Source: Anoplopoma fimbria
Lineage: Eukaryota; Chordata; Actinopteri; Perciformes; Anoplopomatidae
DNA length: 64,000 nt
Reading direction: 5' to 3'
Assembly: GCF_027596085.1 (NCBI RefSeq)
Contig: NC_072465.1
Coordinates: forward strand, 15,490,857-15,554,856
The number at the start of each line of letters is the position of its first letter. Within the stretch, counting starts at the first letter, position 1. Of the stretch, positions 23,261-37,945 are shown piece by piece. The translations under genes were made by a program, and so were the position numbers. A model generated the notes under the pieces. That model did no database searches. It had not been told where the DNA came from and saw only the letters and a list, made by a program, of their open reading frames with translations.

Positions 23261-25008
23261 ATTGCACAGCTCAAATATGCCTGGAAGAATATCAGCTCCA
23301 AACCTGAGATTTCTGGTAAGTAGACAATGTATGGTCTCAATAACACGGTTAGCTAGTTACAGTCGCTTAGCGACATCAGGCGCAACCCTACTTCTGAGCC
23401 CTTTAAGAGTAGGCCACACGGACACACCTCACGATTTCCAGCCAGTAAAAGACGCGGCATATTAAAAGCTAGAGTCATTATTCAAATATCCTCACAGAAT
23501 ATTTTCCGTGGGAGAGATCTTAAAGCCGTCGGTAGCCCTACACTAAAAACAACTTCTCCATATTTACGGGAGATTCTGCTTATATCAGCAGCCCTGTAAA
23601 ATAAGCGTTTGGGATCGTTTTAAGGGCGCAAAAAAGGCGACATGTGTCCAGGCATTTCTTGAGGCGTGAAGATGCTCCATCCAAGGTGCTTGCTGCATGA
23701 TGGAACAAGCTCACACCCTTTTTAGTTTGCTAGTTATATCATCATTGTACTATGCCTGCCAGAGAGCTACTGAAGGCCTACTTTGATTTCTCTCTTTTTT
23801 TTCTGCATATTACCCCTCAACCCAATCTCAGCCCCCGTGCTTGCCACGCTCCGTCTCTCAGTGCCCCCCTCCCGGGAGAAAAACTCCCACTATTACATAT
23901 TATCCTCTCATCCTACTCCAGCTTCTCTCTCATCACTGTCCTTTCATTCAAGGCTTAATACTTTGGGTCTTTAGCAAGCACTTCTGTCCTCTCTCGTCCT
24001 CCTCCTCCTATTTTCTGAAAATTAAAATCCATTTTCCGTCGTTCCGCTCTCATCTCATTACAGATTATTCCCCATCTCCTGTGGCTGCAGGATGAAAAGA
24101 GGAATCAACGAAGCCTTTTCATGAACACTAATTCCATCCTCTGCAGACCTGCAGCATCCAGGAGGGGATTTCAGTGCTCCTCATGGGGTCACTCAGGCCA
24201 CAACACACACATTATCTCTGTACCATCGGTGTGATAAAAACTGGACCGCCTGGTGGTAGAGACAGCAGTGTACTGTGGATAATCTTCTCCTTTGCACATG
24301 ATTAATTCATATCTCCAAGCAATCTTATCAGTAATCTGAAAATTTGATGTGTGATAGTGGTGAAATGAACAAAAGACAAAACAAAAAAAATGTGGATTTC
24401 TGAATTGTTCCTGTCTTATGGAAAAGACTGAGATGTTCATATAGATAACTGAGTAGACCTACATAAGTGCTGCTGAAAAGAATTTGCAAAAGGAGCTGAA
24501 AGAGACTATGGACACTGTGTCTGAATTCACTTAGAGCCCACTTTATTGCATGTTGATTTAATGTCTGAATGTCTAGTGGGAATTATTACACCCTATGCAA
24601 ACTCAAATTATCCCATAATGCAACATAAAAAGTACCGAGCAATCAAGGGCCAATAATCAAGACCTACCATCATGCACAATTGCAGGATGTAATTCACTTC
24701 CTGCTGCATGTTCAAAAATGCTTTCAACCATCTGATATTCTAGTTCTCTGATTCCCGGTAACAGTGAATAAGTGGACAGATTCAGACAAATGTTACAACT
24801 GCATCATACAGAGATAATGTTCTTTTTTGTGCAATGAAGTTTCATCATGAGTTTGTCTGAGTGCATGTAATCTGTTAAAGCGGTGCCTAAGTGATGCCCA
24901 TGTTTAGTTCCCATTAAAGAAGAGTTTTTCGAGCAACGTCCTCATGAGAAAAGAAACGATCTTATGAAAAGGTCAACATATTAAATTGTTTATGTGCCGT
25001 AAACTGCA

Positions 25009-25062
25009 AAAATCACAAATGGTTGGAAAAATGAAAAATAATGTCCAACCATTTGTGATTTT
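25009..25062. repeat. Perfect 19-bp inverted repeat with 16-base loop
   Basis: The arms 25009-25027 and 25044-25062 (AAAATCACAAATGGTTGGA and its exact complement) are separated by 16 bases. Transcribed from either strand it would fold into a stable hairpin. Confidence 0.9.
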
Positions 25063-26439
25063 GGGCTCCCTGAGGAAATCTTTACTGGGTTGTTGAGCCC
25101 TCTGGAGCCACATGGGTGTAATTCAGTAGAACCTTTAAAATGAGATGAGAGATCCCCGTATTGCATTTGTATTATAGTATTTGATTATGATATTATTACA
25201 TGTATTAACAGCTGAGTGTGAGTACTGGAGCGAGTTGAACCAAACCCTGAAGCTTTGTTATTCAGGGTTAATGCAGCTGAAGTTACACAGATTTTTTCTG
25301 ATAATTTTTTATTTAGTTCTAGGCTGATGAGAGACATGCTGGTGCCCCCGCATCAGTGTTTCATCTCTGGTGCAACAGCTTCATGCTAGCTGGGTAAGTG
25401 AAGGCTTTCCATTCAGATTTGCACGAGTTGGCGTGATTGACATTGGATGATAATCTGCAGGCTCGGAGGCCCTGGTGTCTTTGTGTAGTTGCACATTGAG
25501 ACATGCCTGCTCACATTCCTGCACTGACAGAGGAACAGAGCTGCTGCTGTGAGATAAGGTTGCTGTGGGATCTCATCATGTTCCTGTCGATTTGTGGTCA
25601 GAGACTCTAAAGCTGCTGCAGAAGAGGGCTAATAATGGATAATGGATTACAGTAACAGAAGTGATCTTAACCGTTGACATGCAGTTAATAAATAAGAAAC
25701 AATGATGGATGAATAATGACTTGTTATACTTATATCATGATAAATGCAAGCAGAATAAAAAAATATAATAGACACCTTACACCTCAAAGAGAGGTTTGTT
25801 GTACTTAACTTAATAAAAAAAATAAAAAAAAATTCTTCTCATTCACTCAGCTGTTTACACAAGGAAGATTAGGTGTTTTTAAAAGTAAAGAACAACTACT
25901 GGAGGTTGTGGATAAAACATCCTTGGGATGGTGTTGTTTTGAAATCAACTGTTGTCGGAGGTTCGGAACAAACACAAAATAAAGTGTTTATCTTCCTTCA
26001 GGATGATAAAATCACCACATAAGGCTGTTTAAATATTAATATTGTAGCTAGCAGCTCCACTACATGAAGTCAAGAGTTTTGCAAACAAAACCAACCAAAC
26101 AAACAAACAAAAAGAAGCTATGTATATATATTTCATGAATTTATACACATATATTACAACATAGTAAATAACACACAACTCCCACCTTCCTTTCCATAAT
26201 GAATACAATCTAATAAATGGCAACAAAAAGGAGCTCTATACATGTAAATGCATTAACCTAAATTAAAATGACATTTGTTTTCATTGATTAACACTTCATG
26301 ACAGTCAATAATGTATTTGCATATTTCACTTAAAGAGCACTTCCTTGAAATGCATGCACATGACTCTCAATTAAAGTGGCTTTTTAGGAAAATATCATAA
26401 TTACACCTTACTGTATTGACGCACAAGCGATGTGGTTCT

Positions 26440-26590
26440 GGGGACGGTAATGTCGGTCTGTCAGTCTGTTGGTCCATCACTTTGTTCCGGACTCAAATGT
26501 CTCTACAAACACTGGATAGATTGGATTAGCGTGAATCCTACTGACCACTGTGATTTCCTGACCTTTCATTTAGCAAGATAGATGATCACC
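26440..26590 (+). repeat. Interspersed repeat (ACTGAAATATCTCAACA family), diverged copy
   Basis: It carries TCTGTTGGTCCATCACTTTG, GGACTCAAATGTCTCTACAA and GTGAATCCTACTGACCACTG in the family order, with many substitutions. Confidence 0.55.
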
Positions 26591-29480
26591 ATTTTTTTAG
26601 CAACTCTGATCTTTTCTCATCTGGATAATTACAGAGAAATATAGCAAGTTAATCAATATGAAACCTTAAAAACTGTAAAAGTATGTGAGGGGGTGGAGGG
26701 TAGGGCAATATTTTTAAAAGTCACGGGGTAATTATGTCTGCTGGGGCTGCAACTCTTTGCGATCCATCCATTTAAAACCACAAACACATTAACGTGCAGA
26801 AACATGCTCTGAACCAAAAACATTTTTGGTGTTAACTCCCACAGACACGCAGACAAAAACAGACTCTGTTAAAGTCAAAGGATGATAAGCCATCTTCCCT
26901 CTCCTAGGTGTATCTTCACAGGAGTCCCAGTGACTAGACATCTTTTATCGCCCTCATCAGTCTACCTGCCTCTGTAGGGCCTCTGTCGGCAGCCCAGTCC
27001 ATGTGACCTGTGTGTGTGTGTCTATAAAAGGGATGAGCTTAGGAAATATGACTTTGTGCCATCAGTGTACAAACACTCACCAGTAAATAAACATAAAAAC
27101 AAACATAAACATTGTGACAGAGATAAAAAAAATAAAAATAAGATGAGAGGAAAGTAAACACAGGTTTGAGTTCACTGCAGAAATGTGGGTCTGTGACTGA
27201 AACAAAACTTAAAGCAGACTTCTTTAAGGTTTTTCATTGCCTGGATAAGTGACAGCTGGAGAGAGATAGAAAAGAGGAGAGAGAGTGGTGCACGCTCTAC
27301 CAGGTGATCTTGAAAACGCCCCAAAGCAGACTTGGGAAAAATAACTGATCACTTTCTAAAAAGGCACCATTTATAAAGAGTTTGAAGGTTGTAATTGATG
27401 GTGTTGTTATTGTTGTCAATAGGTAAATTACTTTGCCTGTCAGATCAGTTATATAAACCATTGATGCATTGTGGTTGCCAGGTTCTGAAACATCCCTTTG
27501 GCTTGTGTTTAACTCAGCATAACACTTGCCTCTTTCACTCTTTAATTAATCAGGAAAGACCCCAGCCGCGTTCCCTGACTCATTACCACCATCTCCAGTT
27601 TTGAATCAAATTTTAAAATAATAAAACATTTATTGCAATTCAGTCTGATTATCAGGCAAAGAGGACCTCTCCAATGGGGCATTTAACCACTTGTATCACC
27701 TTATAAGAGCTGCAGAGAAAAACAGACATTTACAATAATACAACCATTAACTTATTATTCAGTTTTATTATTTCAAGTTTCCTTATTAATGACCACACAA
27801 CATTTATGAGCATGTGTCAAATAAGAGATGTCTCACAACCTGCCAACGCTAACGTTCTTCTTGCTCATTGATGATAACTAATAAATAATTACTATCCATT
27901 AGTAAAGCTATAAATTAAGATTTAAAGACCCTTTATAAAGGGTGCATTATTTGATCGGCTGTTCCCGTCTGTACTGTCACCTAGTTAATCTCAGCTGATT
28001 AGAGTCAGCTGGTGTAACATCAGATCTGACTGGACACTGTAAAGCAGCACAGCTCTGAGTCCTGCAGAGGACTGACAGTGTGACATTTTCAGGGTTAAGT
28101 ATGAAGAGAGCTGCAGAGTCATGAGTGCTGTATGTAGTCAAGTACTCTTCTTGGACACGGCGACGTTGGAGCAGAATAACAATGAATCTGACAGAGAAGC
28201 AAGATTGAAGATTGTAAACTGGGTAGTTATCATCCCACCACATATGGTTGAAATACAAACTGTCTTTGCGCAAGCTTACATGTTAATGTACATGTTAATG
28301 TGAAATGCAATTTATAGCCAACCATAGAAACAACCCAACAAAAAAAAGAAAGTAAGAGAAGGAGAAACTATTTTTAGGGTAGTTTTGATATTTTGTTGGA
28401 GAAAAAGCCTAAATCCTAGTTGAAAGTGGAAATAAGGATTGCAAGGTATAAACCCTATTATAGCCACCAAATTCCATAAGTTTGCCTCGTTTTCAACCAA
28501 CTGAGTGCAGAGGGTCCTTCTGCTGCTGTGCAAATATTCTCAGCAGTAATGTGGTTTTGACATATTTTCTTCCAGCAGCATACCTGCCATCCTTGCCACA
28601 TGCAGATACGTATAAGCCTAAGAGACATCTCCTGTATCTCCATAAATAAATAAGAAATTAAACAATCTCCACAAATAAACCGGCTCCCTCGCTGTCATTT
28701 CCCTCTCAATATGCGGCACTGAGAGCAGAGCCAGACGCCTCAGTTTGCCCCCAGGGGCAGATGAAAGAGAAATACTGATGAGGGGAAAGCAGCTGATGGG
28801 CGTCAAAGACAGTGAGGCGAAGCTGGAAATTGGGAATGAAGTTGAGACGACTGAAAGGTCAGACAAGAAGAAAGGTCAGACGAGAGGACAGATCTAAAAC
28901 CTAGTACAGTATTAGGCAAACGCAGCAGACGTCCAAACAAGATAACAGGATGAGTAAAACTGGTGGCTCATTTTACAGATTTTAGGACTCATTCCTGCAG
29001 TAGTCTATAAAAAACATGTAAAGGGATGATTCATTATTAATAATAATAATTATATTAATAACATTGACTAAGTAAGATGACATTGTGCTGCATTATAAGT
29101 CACTAACTGAGGCATGCTTAAAGTTACCTCCTTATTAAGAGGTTAATTAGCACCACTAATTAACCTGTATTAGGGAAATTAGTTTTATGAAAATCAGATA
29201 AGTGCACAGTAGCTACTTTATCCTCAAGTGTGCTGAGATTAGTATACATTTCATCCTTCAAACATCTATGAAATTGTTAAGTGACATTCTACAGAAGTAG
29301 TTCTGGAGGCAGAGATTATAATTTAGATTTTTTTCTTATGTTTTTAAACCAACAGTAAAGTTCCTCAGTTTTCTCTGTGTTTCTGCTTTAGGCATAAATA
29401 AATACTGCTGAGCACCGCTCCTCCTTCCTCAGTCCTCTACCTGTCTGTTTATTGCTTCAGTCAGCACTAGAGCATCAAAG

Positions 29481-29582
<102 letters not shown>

Positions 29583-30427
29583 TCATGCAACTATGAAATA
29601 TGTTCTATTGATGAAGATATTTAAAACACAATAAATGATTATTAAAAAAGAAAAATAATTATACAATAACACAGTTTTTTCTCTTTTTTGTCAAATTCTA
29701 TTCATTGCAATTTTCAGGAACAATGCTATTTTGTCTTGGTGTTATGAGAGCACGTCAAAAAGGCTCCCTAGGTCTTATATCATTTATTCTAAGAGCCACT
29801 GATTGAAAAGTGTATCATAACTAGGTTAAAGGAGGATGTTATGTCTTGTAACCATTGACTAAATGTGGGCGTGACAGCATCCTTTTGAGTAAGTATGCAC
29901 GTCTGGCAAAAAAAAGAGGCAAAGGCAACCATGTGATGTAAGATTTCGATAATTTCAAAACAGTTACGGGTCTAGATTCCTTTTTAACATTTTGGATATG
30001 AACGATGTCTCTCAAGATTTTTAAGTGAGGGCACAGACAGTAGTTTTGTATTTTGAATTTTTTCTTCAGTACACATTTTGGTGAAGTGGTACAGAACTGT
30101 CATACGAGTCATGTGCCATCCAATCCTATGTTTTTAATTAATGGATTGTATATTTCATTACTGTAAAGCAATTTTGCCTTAGAAAATCCTAAAAAATCCT
30201 AAATGTGATGACATTATCCTGTTTGACTCTGCAATTTGGATTATAATATAATTTAAAAAATGGTTATTGGTGCCATTGCATAACACTACAATATCACTAT
30301 GAACATCACAAGCTGCAAAACGACTTCAAAGATGCACTAATTGATGGTTAATTTGTCTCTGTTTAAGATAAGGTCAGTGATGAGTGAAACCAGGCACATC
30401 ATGGCTAACGTACTTCTTTTGGATGCC

Positions 30428-30640
30428 TCAGTGCTTCAGGCCCTTTGAAGAGAGCCAATCCTTAAATTGGCAGAGACAGATGGATGGTTCTTCACATGCA
30501 GGTTCATGCAATTCGCTGTCCAGGTAAACATCTTCTGTTGCAATGCCTGATGCAACATCCCCTGTTATAGCTTGTATTCTTTTGTCCATCTCTGGCATGG
30601 ATTCTTTCCTTACAACCTTCGGGTGACACTGCATTAACAA
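30428..30640 (-). pseudogene. Isolated 70-codon open frame, possible transposon or pseudogene fragment
   Basis: The minus-strand frame has mixed, protein-like composition, with segments such as SMPEMDKRIQAITG and CLCQFKDWLSSKGL, unlike the AT-rich noise frames around it. It has no recognisable domain, no clear splice partners, and sits alone in a gene-poor interval. It may be a decayed transposon or retrocopy piece, or chance. Confidence 0.2.
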
Positions 30641-32536
30641 AACTTGTTATTATTTTTTACAATCTTTGGCTTTAGCAGGTCCCTTAATTCTGCTGCAGGC
30701 GGTGTTAAATATTATGGATTTTCCTTTATGACTCCAAAACATGACTAAAATCTCGGAAGTTCTTTTTTTAATTCTTTGATGCATTTTCCTGAATGAACAC
30801 TTATATATGTGGCAGGACGCGTAGCTTTGTATGGTATTATTGGGGTATTAATTATGCTGATTTTAACAATTATCATGATATCAGGGTATAATCTAGACAA
30901 TTTTACCTTGGGCTCTATGAACTACCTTTAATTACACTAGGCAGTGTCTTGCACAGGGTGAGGATTTATATACTGAGGTGAGGATGGAATCCCATTGGTC
31001 AGCAGGGAGTGTCCAAATAATGTCCCAAGATGTTTGAATCCTGTCCAGGGGTGGACAAGTCAGCATGAAAAGAAGCAACTGCAAGCGATTCAACAGTTAG
31101 GTCGAAAAGTGAAAATCCGGTTTAACTCTTGACACGTGGAACCAACATGCCAGAGACAAACTCCACTGATAAAACACTTCATTCCCAAATTACAAACTCA
31201 GATTACGGAGCCAACAATAACAAATTTCATTCATACCTTACCATCTAATATGCAGTTTTTTCCTAAAAAACAATGTATAGACTGATACAGAAATAATCCC
31301 TCTCAATCTCAATCATCACTATGACCCACAAGAAGTGTGTGTCAGTGTATGTATCTGCAGAGACCATGCCCTCTGCCTGTAGTTTGTCTTTTCTGATGCG
31401 TTAGGGATGTTTCTGGGTGTCAGCAAAAAGCCTTGGGGCTATCCGTTTGACCAAGTCTAACCACACACACATAAGGAGATTAAACAAGCCACAGCAGGAT
31501 AAGGTGTGCGCTTCAGCTGCATTCATTCAAAATCTTGCACCTTCCCACATGGTTGTGTGGAGCTCAGGGTTGGTTTATTTATGCTTTAGTATGTTACCGC
31601 TGTGAAACAATCACAAAATAATGCTTTATTTATTTTCTTCTCGCTATCACTGCTCCCTCTCTTCATACACTCTTTAGCTCTCATTTAGCTGGGGGAACTT
31701 GGAATGCTGTGTGTTTACAAACAGCAACCGTGGTTTATTAACCAAAACATAGTCCCTACAAGGCAAACAAAGAAATGGGAGAAATATGGTAAGTCAGTAG
31801 TGTAGCAAGTGGCTGAGTGGAAATGCACTGCATGGTGTTGTGCTGCAAAAACAAGAGAAAAGGACCAAAAGCTATACCAACAAAGACACGTGGTGAGAGG
31901 AGATCTGCCAACAAAGGACTGTGCCACGGATGCTTTTATGCATGATGCACAATGAGCCCAGGTGTGTCCCATGCCGCTGATTACTCTCAATCATGTCTGC
32001 AGCGCAGGAGAGAGAAAACACAGCAACAGTAAAGCCACCAACAGAGGGGCTGTCACAATACTATTAAGCTTTGGATTCTAGATGGATGTGAACACAAAAT
32101 AAAGGACTCCACATGAGGTTAATGTTTTAGAGCATTAAGTGTTTCTTGGCAGATATAATTCATTTATTGAAAAGCAACAAACACTGAAATGCAAAAGAGT
32201 CTTCTGAGAGATATCCGTCTGCAGACACAGAAACACACTTTGGTCACAAACAGACAGCAATTAGAGGAGGAAAAGCTGAGACACCAGCTCCCAACAATGC
32301 TTTCCTCACATCCTTCCCAGGCAGTCTCATACCAATTTACACCTTGATTCATGTGAATCTGACAACTCTCAAGTGTCAACTCACATGTTGCTCTCTTGGG
32401 ACATCATGGCATGAGTTATAACTGGAAGTCTCCAATGAAACCAGTGCTGGCGCCTTAAAGACAGTGGAGAAGAAGACAAAAACAGCCAATCCTGCTGGCA
32501 CTGCTGACACTAGCAAACTGGGAATCTTCATAGTCT

Positions 32537-32665
32537 TCATTATGGGAAATATGCTTATTTATCACTTGGCAAGAGTTATATGAGATGAGTGATACCACTC
32601 TCATGTCAGTGTGTAAAGTACTGATATAGAGCCCAGAGGAATGGAGAAGCTAATTTAAGCTGTTG
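32537..32665 (-). repeat. Interspersed repeat (GCTAGCTGTTTCCCCCTG family), minus-strand 3' half
   Basis: On the minus strand it reads ACATGAGAGTGGTATCACTC, ACTCTTGCCAAGTGATAAAT and AAGCATATTTCCCATAATG, matching the 3' half of the + copies. Confidence 0.65.
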
Positions 32666-34169
32666 GCAACCTCTGATGCACAGCCATTTTCAGAGGCACA
32701 TGAGAAAGCAAATACTGTACTATTATACTGACATAAGTCACTACTTTGTTTAATATTTCTCCATTTAATTATCATTATTGGAGTAAGCGTATTCCCCAAA
32801 ATATCACACTATTCCTTAAATTAAAACTGTCTAAAATTCTGAATGCAGGTAGCCGACCTCTACAAGTAATTGCAAAATATTTTGATTACACTTTCTCCTT
32901 TGATGAAAATAAACTTTGTTATTCTGCTTTTCTATGTTTGCTGGTGAAAAATGAAGACATTTCTTTCTTTTGTCTGGTTCCATGAGCAAAAAAAAATCAA
33001 TCAAACCAAACAATGTAATGACACCGGTGGAAACATTTCAGTTCGTTTCAATTTTCAGCTGTTAACGTCATTAAAGACATAAGTACTGCGAGAATGACGG
33101 CTTTAGCAGCACAAATATAAAATGACACAAGAAAGCTGAGGACTTCAACAAAACTACAGGAAAAAGAACAATTAATTAAATGCCACCAAAGGTTCACTAT
33201 AAACAACAAACTGAGCAGATGTTTGAGGCTAAAATACAACACCAGCTCATTTAACAGCTGTGTGATACAGAAAGCCTGGATGAGAGCAGAGAGAGAGACT
33301 ATGAATGACATTTATGACTCATCCTCACTGACCTGACATCAAAAGCACAGAGCTGCTGTTAGAAACACTGACGACAACCTGCTGCTGCCATCATCTTAAA
33401 GCAACATGACAACGTTGTATTGATTAGCAAATGTAGTCCCATGCTAGACCATTGATGGCAAAAGGAAAGTGCTGCAGCTTCAAATACCAACAAGAAACTT
33501 TAAATTTAAGGTAATTATTTTTGTATTGAGCGCCACATCTGAGCCATTGTTAATATTTTGGTATAAATATTGATAACGGCTGATTTAAGTACCAGTGGAC
33601 TTAATGACCCACTTTCCACCAGGTTTTTAATAACAATAATAATATTTTTGGTATTTCATATGTTTGGCATTTTGTCCTATCCTATCATCTAATTCCCAAA
33701 TTGTTTCTGTTAAATGTTCTTTACATTGATTCCATGATTCTTAAAATATGAAAATTTTATTAAACATTTGATTTCACAGAAATTTGAAGGTAGTATTTCC
33801 TTAAATCCTTTAAATCTTAAGATTAAACACAAGGTTCCATCAAAATTGTCCAAAATTTGTTCTAAAATGGTTTAATGGAAATATATAAAACCTCTGTTGA
33901 GGGTAGAGTTAGTTAATGCCCCCCCCCAAAAAAACAACGTGCAGATGTGCCGCCATCTTGAATCAAAAGATGCCCAATGTTTAATTCTCGACTGTCAAAA
34001 CAAATCTTACACAGCCCCCAATGGAATCTAATTCTGCAAATAGTATAATACTAATAATATCAGTGTAGCTTGATCTTTGTCTGCACCTGTGCATAAATAC
34101 TGGGTTTAAATAAAATGAAAAGACATGCAAAAAAACAAAAAATAACCATCTTAATAATTTAAATTTTGC

Positions 34170-34340
34170 ACCAAACTACAGAGCAGCTTCTTTCCTCAGG
34201 CTATCAGACTCCTCAACTCATCCTCCGTACTACATCATAAAATATGTATTGTTTGTTTTTCCTGAAGCATAAAGGGACTTGCATTTTGATGTGCGACCCT
34301 TTGTTTTAGAATGTCAATAAATTAACCTTGAAACTAATAT
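34170..34340 (+). mobile_element. LINE 3' remnant (end of reverse transcriptase ORF plus tail)
   Basis: The frame starting at 34182 reads SSFFPQAIRLLNSSS, the hallmark C-terminal end of the ORF2 polyprotein of teleost L2/CR1-like LINEs. It is followed by a short 3' UTR ending near GTCAATAAATTAACC. Nothing remains of the rest of the element, so this is a 5'-truncated dead insertion. Confidence 0.65.
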
Positions 34341-37300
34341 TTGCTCAGATAAACTGAGAAAACTAAACATGCAGACCGTGTCGGTTAACGTTTCTCCCAA
34401 ACGTTACTGAAATCTGGGAACAGGTGTTTGATTATGTACTGAAGGTGAAATATGTTGTGTGACCATGCTATTGACATTACTGCTGTTTTTATGGAGTTAT
34501 TCTCTGCAGGCTGCCAGACATCTAAACCTGGAGGTAGTTGATTGTTTTCCTCTCTGTGGCCAGTCTGATGAAGATTAGAATGAAGTGGCATTTAGACTAA
34601 AATCCAGCAAAGAGTCAATCCATCACAAAGCACAGTTTGAAACTGAAGGCACATTAATCTCTTTTGTGTTCCAAGCAGCAGAAAGGCTAAATAGTTTGAA
34701 CACTAAAAGCTTTATGAAGCCTGAAAGAAAACACCAGTGTCTATTTTTTATTCTTATTTTTAAAAGAATGATTAATAGTATTTTTCATGATTTACCTTAT
34801 TCCCGACCTTAAAAAGTCAATATTACAGCTCATCACTGTCGAAAGCATTAAGGGCTGTTTTACTGTTTAAATGAGATTTCCCATCAGAAGACATTAGTTT
34901 ATGATGACATCGTTACAAAATCAATTTGCAAAGACTTGATTTAGGCAATTCATCCATCAAAGTGAATCAACATCAGCTTTTTTCTATTTAAAAGGATTTT
35001 CACTGCATGACAACGAAGCTGAGCTTTAGCATAATCTTCACATTGATAGTTAGCCATAAAAGTATTAAGTGACTGTTAATAGAATTTCGTGCTGTACAGA
35101 AATTATTTGAATAAATGCATTTAAGGATCTTAAACCTGTTTAGCTTGTTAATCCTAGAAATGGGTCCATGTCTACTTGTCTACCCCTTACCACAAATTGC
35201 ATGTATGTTCAATAAACTGTCTGGGCTTGAAGCGTGTAGATAAATGGTTCAAACTGAATTTGTCTTTTCTCTGTTGGTAAAAACCAGGGAGCGTTTGAGA
35301 GAGCGTCATCTAAATTTGGACATTACTTTCACTGAAAAGTGGGCTCATGTTGCTGCACTTGTCCCAATAGGGAAGAATGTGTGTTTCAGTATTTCATAAC
35401 AGCGTTACATGACTCTTCTGGACCAAAACCACAATGCACACTTTCCGCAACTCCAACACAGAAATGAAGAAACAGTCGGTGATCAATAAGTGTCATTGAC
35501 TTGGCCCCAAACATATTTTCAAACCTCATCTGAGCGTCCAGATTAAACCAGAGAATAAATTAATTTATAAATGACATTTAAACACCAATGCATGACCACC
35601 ATATTCCTGTTGGGACTTTGAACAAAGGTCATGGCAAAGGTCGTGTAGTACCCAGAGGTATCCACTTTATTGTATTCAGATACATTTCTCTGTCCAGCGT
35701 TGGCTCTGCTGCTTTTTTCCAGGCTAATTTTCCAGGTCTTGCGTCAGACGATAAATACTTAGTGCTGGCCTACAGTCTTGACCTTTGTGTCTCTGTTTTA
35801 TCTCACAGTTGACTCTGTCACAACTTCACTCCCTGCCTCTCTACCCAAAGTCTTTCCTCATAAATCACAATTGTTATACTTTAATCGGATTACAATTGTG
35901 ATTGGCAGGTTTTTAAGTCAACTAGAAAATGCATCCCTTGCTGAAAAAGCGTGTGAATGCTGACAGCTCAAATTAATTGCCAAGCATTGCTGAAAGTATA
36001 GAAATCTTAAAGTGAAAATGCATTGCACCGCTGAAACCCCTGGAAGTTTACACATACAACTGGCATAGATGGAAGCTGAATTAGATAATCTAAAGAAGCT
36101 AAGAGCTGAAATTCATTGCTTTAAAAGCTGTAAACTAAACTGTGAAACAGTCAAAGTTGGAAGGTAAAATTAATGAACTTGTTAGACAGAAAGTCTAAAG
36201 AGTATTTGGGTGGAATAAGACAGAACATTTTATCTTACTGGAATAAACCTTTAACACTATAAGTTGTTGAACAGAGAATAGTATTTGGCTGCAGTTTTGG
36301 GAAAGTTAATTAGAAAGTGTGATAAGTAGCAGCAGTAGTAATAATAGTAACAACACAGTGTGTCACTGGTTGCCGTCGTGATTGGGACACTTTAGGTCAG
36401 AGGATTGTTTTTATACAAATCTACCTCTTAATGCCCTGCTTCCAAGTCATAAACTGTGAGTCCAATCATCATATTATTATTATCATGAGAGAAAAAAGAC
36501 TCTGCCGAACGTGTTAATGTAAGTTTTATGTTTGTGGTGTCAAAAACATGAATTACTGAACACGAACACAGTCTGCTTTACTACAGACATGTCTTGTCTC
36601 AACCAAATCTGTAACTATGTTTGATTCCGTAGTAACGTGTCTACAACCAGCACAAGTTTTCTTACATCTTCAGTATATTTTTCAGGTCCTTCTCACTCTG
36701 GATGTGATGTCACCTAGTCTAGCTCTGAACATCCTGTCCAATACACACCCGTTATAAAATCTTAAACGGTCTGAAAATGGAATGAAACGTAAACTGTGAT
36801 AATCCAAGAACTAAAAAAAGATAAGATCAAAAAATATTTATCAAAAAGCTGAGTAATAGTTCAAAAGTTCAAAGTCTTTTAACCTGTTTAAAGTAAAAAA
36901 TAAAGCTGTGGGTGGTCAAAATATTTTCACCATTTCAGAAGAGTGGAAAAGGTTAATGTAAGCACAACTGTCCTTAAAGAGCCGGACATTATGATAATAG
37001 AAATGTTTCTGTTGCTGAAAGTATGCAAAAGTAGTTATAGTCGGAAAAACATACAAAAGATATATAAGTTGATTAAAGATTTGATTTCAATAGTGTAAAT
37101 GCTGCTGAATGAGTATTCACAATGCATTTACATAACATCAGCTCCTCCATTAGATAGATGGCGTTAGAATCAGAAACCTGCCATCATCGGTTACACACCG
37201 TAGCACAAATCAGCCTCATCATGAATGGATGAATGAAATTCAACTATGTTCCCCTGCCTGCAGCCTTTGTTTGCAGCCACAACTGCTTTCATGAAGTTCT

Positions 37301-37744
37301 TCTCTATGTTTCATGAGTCAGCTGAAGGTTAGAGCTCCCCGGACTGACAACAGTTTTATCTATTCCAATGGACTCATCTCCCAACAGAGCTATGAAACTG
37401 GTGATTAGATTTTACTTTGTGCCAACTTTTTGAAACACACAAACACACCACAGAAACACACACGCACATATAGAAGTTATTTCACACTTCGGACATTGGA
37501 ATTGGATATATATTGTGTTTTTTTGTGTGCGGTGGGGCTTTCTCTTTTCTCTCACAGTCTACTTCACTGTATGAATGCATCCATACTAACTTGATAAATA
37601 TGATTAAAGTTCAAAAGTTATAAAATAACATCTCTTTCTTTATTGCACTATGTCTTTGTTTTCTTTCCCTGATTCGCCTCAGCTCCTCACCATCCAAGAT
37701 CAATTATTGTGTTTTTTAGTCATTATCAGAGCATGACATTGTCA

Positions 37745-37945
37745 GTCAGTGAGTGAGTCAGTCCACCCACCAGGACAGGAATATCTCAACAACTGTTTCA
37801 TAAACTGCCATGACATTTGCTTCAAAAATATTCATTGTCACCCAGAAGATGAATCTTAATGGATTTGGTGATCTCTTAACCTTCATCTTCACCATCATAA
37901 GGTCAAAATTATAATTTCCTTTATGACCCAATACCTGTAAAAATA
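37745..37945 (+). repeat. Interspersed repeat (ACTGAAATATCTCAACA family), diverged copy
   Basis: It contains GGAATATCTCAACAACTGTT, AACTGCCATGACATTTGCT, AGAAGATGAATCTTAATGG and TTTGGTGATCTCTTAACC in the family order. Confidence 0.65.
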
